A stretch of 64,000 bases of DNA from contig CAJWUI010000002.1 in the NCBI GenBank assembly GCA_913047695.1, positions 1 through 64,000 of the forward strand. The letters run 5' to 3'. Shown here one piece after another: positions 17,092 to 25,888 of this stretch (position 1 is the stretch's first letter; each line of letters begins with the position of its first letter). The position numbers and the translations under genes are program-made. A model generated the notes under the pieces. It was not told where the DNA came from, made no database searches, and saw nothing but the letters and a program-made list of their open reading frames with translations. This DNA comes from an uncultured Bacteroidota bacterium (lineage in GTDB: Bacteria > Bacteroidota > Bacteroidia > Flavobacteriales > Flavobacteriaceae).

Positions 17092-17496
17092 TTAAATAGT
17101 CCCTTTTTTTGACCCATAATAAAAAAGCCCCATACTTAATAATCCAAGTACTATGACTGGTAGGGGTGCTGTTGGTTGTCCATTTATAACATTTATTAAG
17201 TCAGGAAGTGCAAAAAATCCAGCCAAAGCAAAAAATAAAAGAGAGAGTCTTCTCAAAGTTGCTTCATCATTAAATGAGAGTGACCCATATAAAAAAATAA
17301 TTATACCAATAACCGTAAGTCCTAATACTAAAGCAAATTGCTCAAACATAACTACAGCATCCTTTGACGGCCCTTCTCCGAAGGCGTCTGTCATTAGCAT
17401 TATTTTGAATTCGGGAGAAAATAATGAAATAATTAGTGGCAACACTTGCAAAGCAATTATCAGCATATTTATTTTAAAAATTGTTTTGATTTTCAT
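17092..17496 (-). CDS. Four-helix integral membrane protein
   Basis: A 134-aa protein with four hydrophobic helices (about residues 7-27, 50-70, 80-100 and 108-128) and little else, so it is inner-membrane. It resembles small DoxX-sized Bacteroidota membrane proteins but carries no motif that I can name. It converges on the GH99-like gene (20 nt between stops). The + strand ORF at 17153 is a shadow. It is followed upstream on the same strand by a 36-aa lipoprotein ORF. Confidence 0.7.
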   Translation of the reverse strand: MKIKTIFKINMLIIALQVLPLIISLFSPEFKIMLMTDAFGEGPSKDAVVMFEQFALVLGLTVIGIIIFLYGSLSFNDEATLRRLSLLFFALAGFFALPDLINVINGQPTAPLPVIVLGLLSMGLFYYGSKKGTI

Positions 17497-17562
17497 TTCA
17501 ATTTGATTTTTAGTTAGTCTTAACTAATATACAAATTGGCTAGAGAAAAACCTGTCAGAAAT

Positions 17563-17673
17563 TTAGTAACCTTCGTTAGGAATGGGATCGTAAGATTGGT
17601 TTTCTTGGTCTTTTTCACATGAAAATAAAATTAGTAGAAATAAAGTAAGGAAGGCGAATATTGTTTTTTTCAT
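17563..17673 (-). CDS. 36-aa mini-lipoprotein
   Basis: Below the track's cut-off: ATG AAA AAA ... gives MKKTIFAFLTLFLLILFSC with a good lipobox and Cys at residue 19, followed by only 17 mostly polar residues (ending PNEGY). The signal sequence is of high quality, which argues against chance. No function is assigned. Such peptides can be membrane-tethered toxins, entry-exclusion-like lipoproteins or decayed genes. Confidence 0.5.
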   Translation of the reverse strand: MKKTIFAFLTLFLLILFSCEKDQENQSYDPIPNEGY

Positions 17674-17765
17674 TTTGTCTCTCTGTATGTTTTAAAAATT
17701 AAACAATGAATAAAAAATTTGGATAAAAATACTAATTTGTTTAAGTTTAGGAAAAATAATTAGGC

Positions 17766-17885
17766 GTGAAATTTAAAAGAAAACAACACATATATTTTGA
17801 TGTCCGTGAACAAAGAGTAAGATTTGACAGGTATTCTTGGATAGAAACCATCAAATGGTATATGGTTAAATTTTTTAGTTTTTAA
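17766..17885 (+). CDS. 39-aa basic ORF with GTG start
   Basis: GTG start, then MKFKRKQHIYFDVREQRV..., rich in Lys, Arg and aromatics, with a stop after 39 codons. No signal, no recognised family and no clear promoter. It is listed because it occupies the otherwise empty 17.7-18.2 kb gap; the remainder of that gap (17886-18184) shows nothing I can call. Confidence 0.25.
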   Translation: MKFKRKQHIYFDVREQRVRFDRYSWIETIKWYMVKFFSF

Positions 17886-18184
17886 AATTTGATTTCTTAA
17901 AACATTAAACAATTGTCTACCACTGGAGATTGTCTCTTTATTTTATAAATAATAACTTTTTAAAAATTATTTTTTTGAAACACTTTTAAAATTGACTTTT
18001 CCAAACTTCGTATCCCTTTTTACTTAAGTGTAAATTATCTTTAAAAAGTAAGACAATCAAATCAAGTGAAGAATCAAAAAGGGTCAATACAACAAGTTCA
18101 GATTAATTTTAATTAGTTGGGGTAACAGAAAATTAAAGCCAAATCTTCATTTTTTGTGCTCGTCAAAATTTTTAACTTTAGAAA

Positions 18185-19195
18185 ATGAAGATAAAATTTG
18201 GTATTGTTGGGCTAGGGCGTATAGGGAAAATTCATTTTGAGAATATTAATTCTTTTATAGAAGATGCGTCGATTGCTGCCGTTTCAAATTTAAATCCAAA
18301 AAATCAAAAATGGATAAAAGACAGATCTGATACTAAAATTTATGATCATTATCATCAAATGGCTAGTGATCCCGAAATTGATGCAATAATTATCTCTTCG
18401 CCAACATCTTTTCACATCGAACACATAAAAATTGCTATTGGTTCTGGTAAAGCAATTTTTTGTGAAAAACCGGTAGACCTTTCATTTAGCAAAGTGAAAT
18501 TAATTAAAGATTTGATAAAAGATTCAAAAGTTCCATTTATGGTTGGGTTTAATAGGCGTTATGATCAAAGCATACAAGAAATAAAAAAATCTATTAAAAA
18601 TGGAACTATTGGGACACCTCAAATTATTGGTATTACAAGTCGCGATCCAGCACCCCCTGATATTAATTATTTAAAAACATCCGGCGGTTTATTTTTAGAT
18701 ATGGCAATACATGATTTTGACATGGCTTGCTTTTTAAATGAAAATTCAGTGAAATCAGTTTATTCTACAGGTAGTGTTTTTGTGGATAAACAGATAAAGA
18801 ATCTAGGAGATGTAGATACTGCTGTAACTACCTTAAATTTTGAAAATGGATCAATTGCAACTATAAATAATAGCAGAAAGGCAGCCTATGGCTATGATCA
18901 AAGAGTCGAAGTTTCTGGAGATCTGGGAATGTGCGCTACTAACAATCAGTTACCAGATAATCATTTTATTGCAGATGAAAATGGAATACACAAACCAAGA
19001 CCAATAGGATTTTTTTTAGAACGTTATGCTGAATCTTACAGGTCAATAATTAAAGAATTTATCACTTGCTTAATAGAAAAAAGGGAGATGCCAAATGGAA
19101 TTATGGCTGGCTTAAATTCATTACATATTTCAATAGCTGCAAAAAAATCTTTAGAAGAAAAAAGAGTTGTTTATCTGGATGAACAATTTAATTAA
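18185..19195 (+). CDS. Gfo/Idh/MocA oxidoreductase, inositol 2-dehydrogenase-like
   Basis: A 336-aa cytoplasmic NAD(P)-dependent sugar/polyol dehydrogenase. The Rossmann GxGxxG is GLGRIG (residues 9-14). EKPVD (about residue 97) carries the family Lys, and GGLFLDMAIHDFDMACFL has the catalytic Asp/His. The segment RRYDQSI...ITSRDPAPPD closely follows bacterial myo-inositol 2-dehydrogenase (IolG-type) enzymes, which oxidise inositol to scyllo-inosose. The exact substrate could also be another polyol or sugar. No other iol genes are adjacent, so the symbol is left blank. Confidence 0.85.
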   Translation: MKIKFGIVGLGRIGKIHFENINSFIEDASIAAVSNLNPKNQKWIKDRSDTKIYDHYHQMASDPEIDAIIISSPTSFHIEHIKIAIGSGKAIFCEKPVDLSFSKVKLIKDLIKDSKVPFMVGFNRRYDQSIQEIKKSIKNGTIGTPQIIGITSRDPAPPDINYLKTSGGLFLDMAIHDFDMACFLNENSVKSVYSTGSVFVDKQIKNLGDVDTAVTTLNFENGSIATINNSRKAAYGYDQRVEVSGDLGMCATNNQLPDNHFIADENGIHKPRPIGFFLERYAESYRSIIKEFITCLIEKREMPNGIMAGLNSLHISIAAKKSLEEKRVVYLDEQFN

Positions 19196-19280
19196 AGAAC
19201 ATCTATATTTAAAATTTATGTCTAATATATAAAGTATGCCATATTAGGTATATTTGATTTCATTTAAATCATAAATTTTT

Positions 19281-19754
19281 TTGAAAAAGCTAATAATCCT
19301 GTTTTTATTTTTTTCAATCAATGCTTTCTCGCAATGGGAGTATTCTATTAATAGTTCAAAAAGAATAAGCAAGGCAATTGGACAAATAGAGTTTAACTAT
19401 AAAAAACAAGATAGTCTTTCATTAGTTTTATCTAATTCTAGAAAATTAGGTTTAGATCTCTCATTAACAGGAAATATTTTTGAAAAAAATCAAAAATTTT
19501 ATATTCTATTTGAAATATCTGATAGAAAGTTTAAGCCTTCAAACTCATCAATAGAGAATGAAAATTATCGAATTTTTGAGATGAAGGATTTAGTAACAAG
19601 TGAAAAATATGAGTTAGAAGAATTTTTGAAAATATTAAAGTTAGGTAGATCATTAACCCTCACAATTCGCTTAAAAGATAGAGTAATCCAAGGCTTTAAC
19701 AATCTAAACAGTAGTATTTCACCAATAAATAGTGTAATAGGCGATAAGTTTTAA
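19281..19754 (+). CDS. Exported protein of unknown function
   Basis: A 157-aa ORF from a TTG start, which gives a good signal peptide (MKKLIILFLFFSINAFSQ) and is therefore accepted. The mature part is Lys/Ser-rich with no recognised domain. It has an internal LxKxGRSLTLTIRLKDR strand and may fold as a small beta protein. It lies between the IolG-like gene and, on the other strand, a 65-aa membrane peptide, which begins 1 nt after its stop. Confidence 0.6.
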   Translation: MKKLIILFLFFSINAFSQWEYSINSSKRISKAIGQIEFNYKKQDSLSLVLSNSRKLGLDLSLTGNIFEKNQKFYILFEISDRKFKPSNSSIENENYRIFEMKDLVTSEKYELEEFLKILKLGRSLTLTIRLKDRVIQGFNNLNSSISPINSVIGDKF

Positions 19755-19952
19755 TTAATCATATTGATAACGATCTCCTTTTTTATCTAAATATTGTTTT
19801 TTATCAGTATAATAAGTAGTACCAGTTTTTTTATCGAAAACAACATTATTATCAATATGTTCAAAACGTTCCACTTGACTTGACCCTAAGATTGCAAACC
19901 CAATAATTAAAGAAGAAATTAGAATTGAAATAGGTATTATATAATCTTTCAT
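19755..19952 (-). CDS. 65-aa single-helix membrane protein
   Basis: One hydrophobic helix at the N-terminus (YIIPISILISSLIIGFAILG) followed by a short polar tail with KTGTTYYTDKKQYLDKKGDRY. Similar small membrane peptides occur in Flavobacteriia, but I cannot name a family. It is directly downstream of nothing obvious on its strand and lies 31 nt past the GH16 start region's 3' end. Confidence 0.55.
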   Translation of the reverse strand: MKDYIIPISILISSLIIGFAILGSSQVERFEHIDNNVVFDKKTGTTYYTDKKQYLDKKGDRYQYD

Positions 19953-19982
19953 TTAAAATTTTTTATAAAATAAGTTTATAAT

Positions 19983-21503
19983 TTACTTATAAAATCTAAC
20001 AAAATCTATTTCCATGGAGTCTTGAATAAAATCTCCAGGTATATCACCACCTAATGTACCTCCCATTGCAACATTTAAAATTAAGTAATGCGGATTATCA
20101 AATGGTACAGAGCTATTGTTTATTATCTCACAGATAAGTAAATTATCTACATAAATTCTGAGAATTCCAGAAGTCCACTCTAAAGAGTATAGGTGAAATT
20201 CGTCTGTAACATCATTGATACCTAACGAATTGATGTCTTTAGTTAAACCGTAAGAAGCTTGCTGGCTTGAATTGTCAGCCCAATGGAATGTGCCATAAAG
20301 AATTTGTTTATTTGAACCATTTTGTTCCATAATATCTATTTCACCACATTTAGGCCAACCTACACTACCCTCTTGATCTCCGTGATAATTTCCTATTTCC
20401 CCCACATTAGTTCCCATAGTCCATATAGCAGGCCAAGTTCCAACTGATTTGGGAAGTTTTGCTCTTACATCTATTCGGCCGTATTGAAAATCAAACTTAG
20501 AATTTAGTCTAGCTGATGTGTATGATTTTGTTATTCCCTCATAATCGTATATCTCATTTTTTGCAACTATTTTCAATGTCCCATTTGACACATAAGAATT
20601 TTTCATTCTTTTTGTATAATGCTGTTTTTCATTGTTAGCCCATCCACTCTCAAAAATAGGGATTACTTGATGGTGCCATTTATCATCCATAGGTGCACCA
20701 TCATAGTTGAATTCATCATTCCATACTAGTTGGTAACCTGAGTATCTAGTTACTTGTTCACTTATGTCTATATTTGATTGGTCAACAATAATTTGAATAG
20801 GATTAGAAAATTGAATATTATCCATATAATAATTTACTTCTAATTGATTTGAAACCTCATAACCTAAAATAATCGTTATGGTATTATAGATATTGTTTCG
20901 ACCGTTAAACTCGGGGATATTAAAAATTAGCGTTTCCCAACCAGATGTCGTAGTTATCGCAAAAAGATCACCAGTACTTTTTTTCCCTTGAGTACCATTT
21001 GGCAAACCATCTTCTAATTTTAATAGTACCTTGTGCCCTGGTCTAGGAGAGTAAAATTGAAATGAAATTGCTTCTTCCCCTTCGGGAAATTTAATTTCTT
21101 CTTCTAAAACAAAATAAAAACCAGCCCATGATTGAATTCCCGAGGGTTCATTAATTTTAATAACTTTTGAAGAATTATTTATTCTGTCAATATTAGGATT
21201 TTCATCGTATTCTAAGGACAAATTTATTGATCCTATCCCACCAAATCTTCCCCAGTTTCCAGAACTTCTGTTATCGGGTTGTACATTTTGTTCTGAAAAA
21301 TTAACCAGATTATCTTCAAAACTAATTATTCCTTTATTTAAGTTGAAACTTAAAATTTCAGATGCAGTTGAGGTTGAGTTTAGATTATTTTCAGGGAGAG
21401 TTGAAATAATATTTGAACCGCTAGATTCAGTTTCACTACAAGAAAAAAATTGTAAAAGGCAAACAATAAAGAAACAAGGAAAAGACAAGCTAATTTTTTT
21501 CAA
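19983..21503 (-). CDS. GH16 endo-beta-glucanase (laminarinase-like) lipoprotein
   Basis: A 506-aa lipoprotein (signal ends LLQFFSC) with a C-terminal GH16 domain of about 240 aa. The catalytic motif ExDxxE is present as GEIDIMEQ. Flanking GTWPAIWTMG and YGTFHW match bacterial endo-1,3-beta-glucanases/laminarinases. The N-terminal 60-235 region is beta-rich (SWAGFYFVLEEE, ... NPIQI) and resembles a carbohydrate-binding jelly roll. It probably cleaves laminarin or related algal beta-glucan at the cell surface. The beta-barrel gene upstream on the same strand (21575) may be its partner. Confidence 0.9.
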   Translation of the reverse strand: MKKISLSFPCFFIVCLLQFFSCSETESSGSNIISTLPENNLNSTSTASEILSFNLNKGIISFEDNLVNFSEQNVQPDNRSSGNWGRFGGIGSINLSLEYDENPNIDRINNSSKVIKINEPSGIQSWAGFYFVLEEEIKFPEGEEAISFQFYSPRPGHKVLLKLEDGLPNGTQGKKSTGDLFAITTTSGWETLIFNIPEFNGRNNIYNTITIILGYEVSNQLEVNYYMDNIQFSNPIQIIVDQSNIDISEQVTRYSGYQLVWNDEFNYDGAPMDDKWHHQVIPIFESGWANNEKQHYTKRMKNSYVSNGTLKIVAKNEIYDYEGITKSYTSARLNSKFDFQYGRIDVRAKLPKSVGTWPAIWTMGTNVGEIGNYHGDQEGSVGWPKCGEIDIMEQNGSNKQILYGTFHWADNSSQQASYGLTKDINSLGINDVTDEFHLYSLEWTSGILRIYVDNLLICEIINNSSVPFDNPHYLILNVAMGGTLGGDIPGDFIQDSMEIDFVRFYK

Positions 21504-21574
21504 TTAAAATGTGTTTTTGTAAACTTCATTATTTAAACTATAAGATCAAAATTTTTTATAAAAATTTTAAATCC

Positions 21575-22375
21575 CTATTTAATTTTATTTTTACTATATA
21601 TAGATCTAAATGAATAATTAATTCCAATATTCCAATCAAATTTTTTAGCATTAATAGAAGTATTAATACTTTGGTTTAGGGTTGAGGAAAAATAAAAGGG
21701 AATTTTTTTGTGTTTCAGTGCAAACGTGTTTGCAAAATAAAAGCCATTATTTTTATCAATTTGAAGAAAATATATTTCTGGACTGAAACTGATACTCATG
21801 TTATTTGATAATGCTAAGTTATCAATGCCCGTCCTTATTGTAACAAAATTTGCTTGATCACTTTGATCTCTCTTTTCGAGGCCATGACCATTTATATAAA
21901 ATAAAGTAAAATTTATTTTTTTTGAGATTTTATAGTTAATTAAAGAATTTAAAATGAAAAACCTTTGCGGCGTTAAAATATCTAAAGATTCAGAATTTCT
22001 TAAATAATTTAAACTTGTAAATGCATAAACAGGAAAACTTGTACCTACGCGTAGCAAAAATCGATTCTTTTTTATGAGCTTATAATTCCACCCAAATAAA
22101 AATGACCAGGGTCTCATTCCATCAAGGTCAAATCTAAGTTGAGGGTCAAAACTAAAACGTTTACCAGTTACAGATAGATTAATTGTTGCTGCCGGCTTTC
22201 CAAGAGAAAATAGCGGAATAAAGGAAAACCCATTGTTAGTTAAATTTATATTTCCAGAAAATTCTAATTGTTTTATTTCATCTTGATTTTGAGCATTTAA
22301 TTCAACCCCAAATAGGAATACTAAAGAAAAAGCTATATATACAAACCGTAAAAAGAAAAAATCAGTGATTTTAAT
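21575..22375 (-). CDS. Outer-membrane barrel-like protein, probable ATT start
   Basis: The track starts at Met 22117, but that lies inside the conserved region. The same frame is open to 22375 and upstream encodes ATT AAA ATC ..., read as MKITDFFFLRFVYIAF..., a good signal peptide ending LNAQ. No ATG, GTG or TTG occurs there before the upstream TAA stop. With an ATT start the protein has 266 aa, like its 256-aa paralogue at 13127, and shares KKFDWNIGINYSF and SGNINLTNNG-type segments. It is either translated from a rare AUU start or has lost its ATG. It lies just upstream of the GH16 gene (71 nt gap). Confidence 0.6.
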   Translation of the reverse strand: MKITDFFFLRFVYIAFSLVFLFGVELNAQNQDEIKQLEFSGNINLTNNGFSFIPLFSLGKPAATINLSVTGKRFSFDPQLRFDLDGMRPWSFLFGWNYKLIKKNRFLLRVGTSFPVYAFTSLNYLRNSESLDILTPQRFFILNSLINYKISKKINFTLFYINGHGLEKRDQSDQANFVTIRTGIDNLALSNNMSISFSPEIYFLQIDKNNGFYFANTFALKHKKIPFYFSSTLNQSINTSINAKKFDWNIGINYSFRSIYSKNKIK

Positions 22376-22504
22376 TTGGGTTTAATTTATTAATTAAATG
22401 TTTAAAAACAGAAAAGCCTTACAAAGAGCAAACTTAACTATTTAATAAAATTACAATATCAAAATATATATTATATATCTTTAAGCAAACCTTAACGATT
22501 TTTT

Positions 22505-22597
22505 ATGGAATGGTATATGAAAAACAGGTGGTGGATTTGGACGATTACTGGGATTTATCTTGCTTATAGAATTGTTGTAGGTATATATTATAGTTAA
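22505..22597 (+). CDS. 30-aa hydrophobic/tryptophan-rich peptide
   Basis: ATG then MEWYMKNRWWIWTITG..., 30 codons to TAA, one probable membrane helix with four Trp. A second ATG at 22517 may be the real start. No family or ribosome-binding signal was recognised. It fills the 22.4-22.65 kb gap with the FAD enzyme gene 53 nt downstream. Confidence 0.3.
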   Translation: MEWYMKNRWWIWTITGIYLAYRIVVGIYYS

Positions 22598-22650
22598 ACT
22601 CTTTTGTGAATAAAAATCAACTTTATTTAATAATAAGATAATGAAGTCAT

Positions 22651-23778
22651 ATGTTTAGTTTTTGGGAAAAAACAGAATTATTTCATTATGACCTGATAGT
22701 ACTTGGAGGCGGTATCACAGGGATTTTTTGTGCTCTTCATTTTAAGAAAAATAATCCTAGCGCTTCAATTGCAATTCTTGAGCGTGGATTATTTTCTTCT
22801 GGTGCAAGTACTAAAAACGCTGGATTTGCTTGTTTTGGTTCCCTTTCAGAATTAATTGAAGATGCAACTGAGCTAGGAGAAGAAAAATTATTATCAATTA
22901 TTAAAATGCGCTTGGATGGACTTGCTCTTTTGAGAGAAACTATTGGAGACCATAAAATGGATTTAAGATGGGATGGAGGGTATGAACTTTTTTTTGATAA
23001 AAGTCCAAAAATATTCAATCAGATTGATTATATAAACACATTATTAAAACCTTTTTTTTCAAAGAATGTTTTTACCATTAATAATAAAAAAATAAAAACC
23101 TTCGGATTTAACTCTGCAAGGGTAAATCATCTAGTTCAAAATCCTTTTGAAGGACAACTAAATACTGGAAAAATGATGAGAATTCTTAGATCAAACTTAA
23201 ATCAAAAAGACATTACTCTTTTTTCAAATACAGAATTAACTGAATTTGAATCTAAATCAGAAAAAAACGAGTTATTAATAAGTTTAAAAAATCAAAAATT
23301 CAAACTTAGTTGTAATAAATTAGCAATTTGTAATAATGCATTTGCAACTAAAACCTTATCAAATTTAAAAGTAAAACCAGGTAGAGGATTGATAATTTTA
23401 ACAAAGCCATTTTCAAAACTTGACATAAAAGGATCATTTCATTACGATAGGGGATTTTATTATTTCAGAAATATTCAAAACAGAATATTATTTGGTGGGG
23501 GACGAAATTTGGATTTTAAAAAAGAGGAAACAATTGAATTTGGGATAAACAATAAAATAAGAAATAAACTAATTGCTGACCTAGATCAATTAATTATTCC
23601 AAAACATGAAATTGAGATTGACATGGAGTGGTCTGGAATAATGGCTTTTGGGGAAAGTAAAATTCCAATTATAAAAAGAGAGTCAAATTCAGTAGCAGTT
23701 GGAGTTAAATCCTCTGGAATGGGTGTTGCAATTGGAAGTTATGTAGGGAAAAGTGTAGCAGAACTTTTATTAACTTAA
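22651..23778 (+). CDS. FAD-dependent oxidoreductase (DAO family)
   Basis: A 375-aa amine/amino-acid oxidase-type flavoprotein. The FAD Rossmann motif GGGITG is at about residue 19, with the ERGLF acidic ribose-binding end near 45 and SSGASTKNAGFACFGS following, as in glycine/D-amino-acid oxidase-like proteins of the DAO family. The C-terminal GVKSSGMGVAIGSYVGKSVAELL is the usual second nucleotide-binding region. It is cytoplasmic. The substrate is probably a secondary amine or amino acid but is not determined. No neighbour clarifies it. Confidence 0.85.
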   Translation: MFSFWEKTELFHYDLIVLGGGITGIFCALHFKKNNPSASIAILERGLFSSGASTKNAGFACFGSLSELIEDATELGEEKLLSIIKMRLDGLALLRETIGDHKMDLRWDGGYELFFDKSPKIFNQIDYINTLLKPFFSKNVFTINNKKIKTFGFNSARVNHLVQNPFEGQLNTGKMMRILRSNLNQKDITLFSNTELTEFESKSEKNELLISLKNQKFKLSCNKLAICNNAFATKTLSNLKVKPGRGLIILTKPFSKLDIKGSFHYDRGFYYFRNIQNRILFGGGRNLDFKKEETIEFGINNKIRNKLIADLDQLIIPKHEIEIDMEWSGIMAFGESKIPIIKRESNSVAVGVKSSGMGVAIGSYVGKSVAELLLT

Positions 23779-23834
23779 AAATATTTGACAACGGGTCTAA
23801 TTAACTATATTTTTAAAGCTGTATAGATTTAGGA

Positions 23835-24158
23835 ATGAAAAAAGTTTTTTTTTATTTTTCATTTTCATATTTGAAGCCCCATTATTACTGGCCTTTGAGG
23901 ATTATTTTTATTCTTTATCTGCTAATAATTTTTACTGGCTTAATTTATGATCTTAATACCCAAAATATAGAATATTATTCGAATATAGATGAATATTTAA
24001 ATATCCTTTTTACTGATCCACTATTTTATTACATATATATTCTGCCATTTTTTGTAGTTTATTTTATTTCAGTTCTATTGGAGTTTTTTATAAGTATTAA
24101 TGTAAATAAGAAAATAACAAAAAAACCACCTCCTAAAAAGAGGCGGTTAAACAAATGA
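23835..24158 (+). CDS. Two-helix membrane protein with basic tail
   Basis: A 107-aa protein with two hydrophobic helices (about residues 22-40 and 67-88) and a basic C-terminus (KKPPPKKRR). No motif is known. The final codons overlap a hairpin that would terminate leftward transcription (see 24117). The gene is 56 nt downstream of the FAD oxidoreductase and may be co-transcribed. Confidence 0.55.
   Translation: MKKVFFYFSFSYLKPHYYWPLRIIFILYLLIIFTGLIYDLNTQNIEYYSNIDEYLNILFTDPLFYYIYILPFFVVYFISVLLEFFISINVNKKITKKPPPKKRRLNK
24117..24148 (-). terminator. Leftward intrinsic terminator inside the 3' end of the 23835 ORF
   Basis: On the minus strand AACCGCCTC / GAGGTGGTT (8 of 9 pairs) is followed by seven T residues. 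No leftward gene lies upstream, so it would end an antisense or small RNA. The gap 24159-24484 otherwise holds only AT-rich sequence, with a TATCTTTG box on the minus strand at 24260-24267. Confidence 0.45.
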
Positions 24159-24484
24159 ATAAATTAACAAAGAATAAATACTAAGCTTTTAACGATGAAT
24201 AAAAAAGCATTTTGTATTTAAAAAAAATGCAACTAAATAGGCTTTACATCTTTTATTTCTCAAAGATAAATGCAATTCATAGAAAATTATATTAAGAAAA
24301 TGTAAAAAATTGACTTTTTATTGAGTATTCAATAATAAAGTGTTTAAAATATGGATTGTATTAAATATTTTGTCTTATTTTATGATATTAATGATAAAAG
24401 TAGCTATCAGTCTCACATAGTCTTATAAATGAACCTATGAATTAAGTGTTAAAGATTTTTTTCAAAGATTGTTACTTAAATAAA

Positions 24485-25888
24485 GTGAAATATTTTTTTT
24501 TACATACCATTTTATTACTGTTTATCTATTGCTCCCCTGATAATCACCCAAATGTAATTTTTATACTTACAGATGACCAAGGATATGGTGATCTAGGAGT
24601 GTATGGAGCTTCTGATATATCGACACCAAATCTAGATCAATTGGCCTCAGGCGGAGCTTATTTTACATCTTATTATGCTACACAACCAGTATGCTCTGCA
24701 TCACGTGCATCAATTTTAACTGGTTGTTATCCAGACAGAATAGGAATTTTCAATGCTTACAGCCCAGGATCAAAAGTGGGTCTCCATCCAAATGAAAAAA
24801 CTGTTGCTGAGTTACTAAAACAAAAAGGATATTCTACAGCAATTTACGGGAAATGGCATCTTGGCGATGCTCCTAAGTTCAATCCCTTAAAACATGGCTT
24901 TGATGAATTCTACGGAATATTGTATTCTAATGACATGTGGCCGAAACATCCTGAACAAGGATCTGTATTTAACTTTCCAGATATTGAGTTATATGAAAAT
25001 GACAAACCAATTAAAGTTTTAAATGATCAAACCTTTTTAACAGAGGTATTGACTGATAAAGCGATTGATTTTATAAAACGAAATAAGGGGAATCCCTTTT
25101 TTCTATACTTGCCTCATCCCCAACCGCATGTTCCTTTATTTGCATCTGACAAATTCATAGGAACACAGAAAAGAGGACTCTATGGTGATGTGATTAATGA
25201 AATTGACTTTTCAGTTGGACGTATTTTAATGACTTTAAAAATGGAAAAACTAGAAGAAAATACAATTATAATTTTTACTTCAGACAATGGGCCATGGCTC
25301 TCTTATGGTGCCCATTCAGGATCTGCAGGTATTTTTAGAGAGGGTAAAGGGACTAATTGGGAAGGTGGTCATCGTGTCCCTGGTATAGTATATTATCCAA
25401 ATAAAATAAAAGCAAATACAAAAATTGATGTACCCGCAATGGGAATTGATTGGTTACCTACAATAGTAGAATTTACCCAGAGTCAATCGCCTAAAAATAA
25501 AATTGATGGAGCTTCACTGGTTCCCTTATTAACAGGAAAGACATATGAATCACCTCATGAAAATTTCTTTTTTTATTACAGGGTTAACGAATTACATGCC
25601 GTAAGACACAAAAATTGGAAATTATATGTTCCTCATACTTATCGTTCACTTAATGGTAGGGTTGGGACAAATGATGGTTTTCCAATTCCATATGAAATGA
25701 ATACTTTGAAATATCCAGCTCTTTTTAACCTAGATAATGACCCTAAAGAGAAGATTGATATAGCTTCAAAACACCCAGAAATTGTTTCAAAAATTTCAAA
25801 AATAGCAGATTCAATCAGAATAGTTCTTGGCGATCGGTTGACAGGAATAAAAGGTAAAGAGGTGCGTCCAGTTGGAGAAATCGATTAA
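24485..25888 (+). CDS. Sulfatase, type I (formylglycine-dependent), lipoprotein
   Basis: The track begins at GTG 24446; the start at GTG 24485 gives a clean lipoprotein signal (MKYFFLHTILLLFIYC) and 467 aa, so it is preferred. Metal-binding TDDQGYGD is at about residue 29, and the FGly motif CSASR at about residue 70 with QPVC before it. GKWHLG and SDNGPW are also present. It probably removes sulfate esters from oligosaccharides in the periplasm. It differs from the sulfatase at 1342 in the CxAxR variant and general sequence, so a different substrate is likely. Its stop overlaps the convergent gnd stop by 4 nt. Confidence 0.9.
   Translation: MKYFFLHTILLLFIYCSPDNHPNVIFILTDDQGYGDLGVYGASDISTPNLDQLASGGAYFTSYYATQPVCSASRASILTGCYPDRIGIFNAYSPGSKVGLHPNEKTVAELLKQKGYSTAIYGKWHLGDAPKFNPLKHGFDEFYGILYSNDMWPKHPEQGSVFNFPDIELYENDKPIKVLNDQTFLTEVLTDKAIDFIKRNKGNPFFLYLPHPQPHVPLFASDKFIGTQKRGLYGDVINEIDFSVGRILMTLKMEKLEENTIIIFTSDNGPWLSYGAHSGSAGIFREGKGTNWEGGHRVPGIVYYPNKIKANTKIDVPAMGIDWLPTIVEFTQSQSPKNKIDGASLVPLLTGKTYESPHENFFFYYRVNELHAVRHKNWKLYVPHTYRSLNGRVGTNDGFPIPYEMNTLKYPALFNLDNDPKEKIDIASKHPEIVSKISKIADSIRIVLGDRLTGIKGKEVRPVGEID

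Noticed and set aside
5018-17945. Similar TACCA(T/C)TGGAGAT words in two intergenic regions (about 5020 and 17930)
   Set aside because: A 13-mer with one mismatch in AT-rich intergenic DNA can occur by chance; the flanks do not align and no structure is shared.
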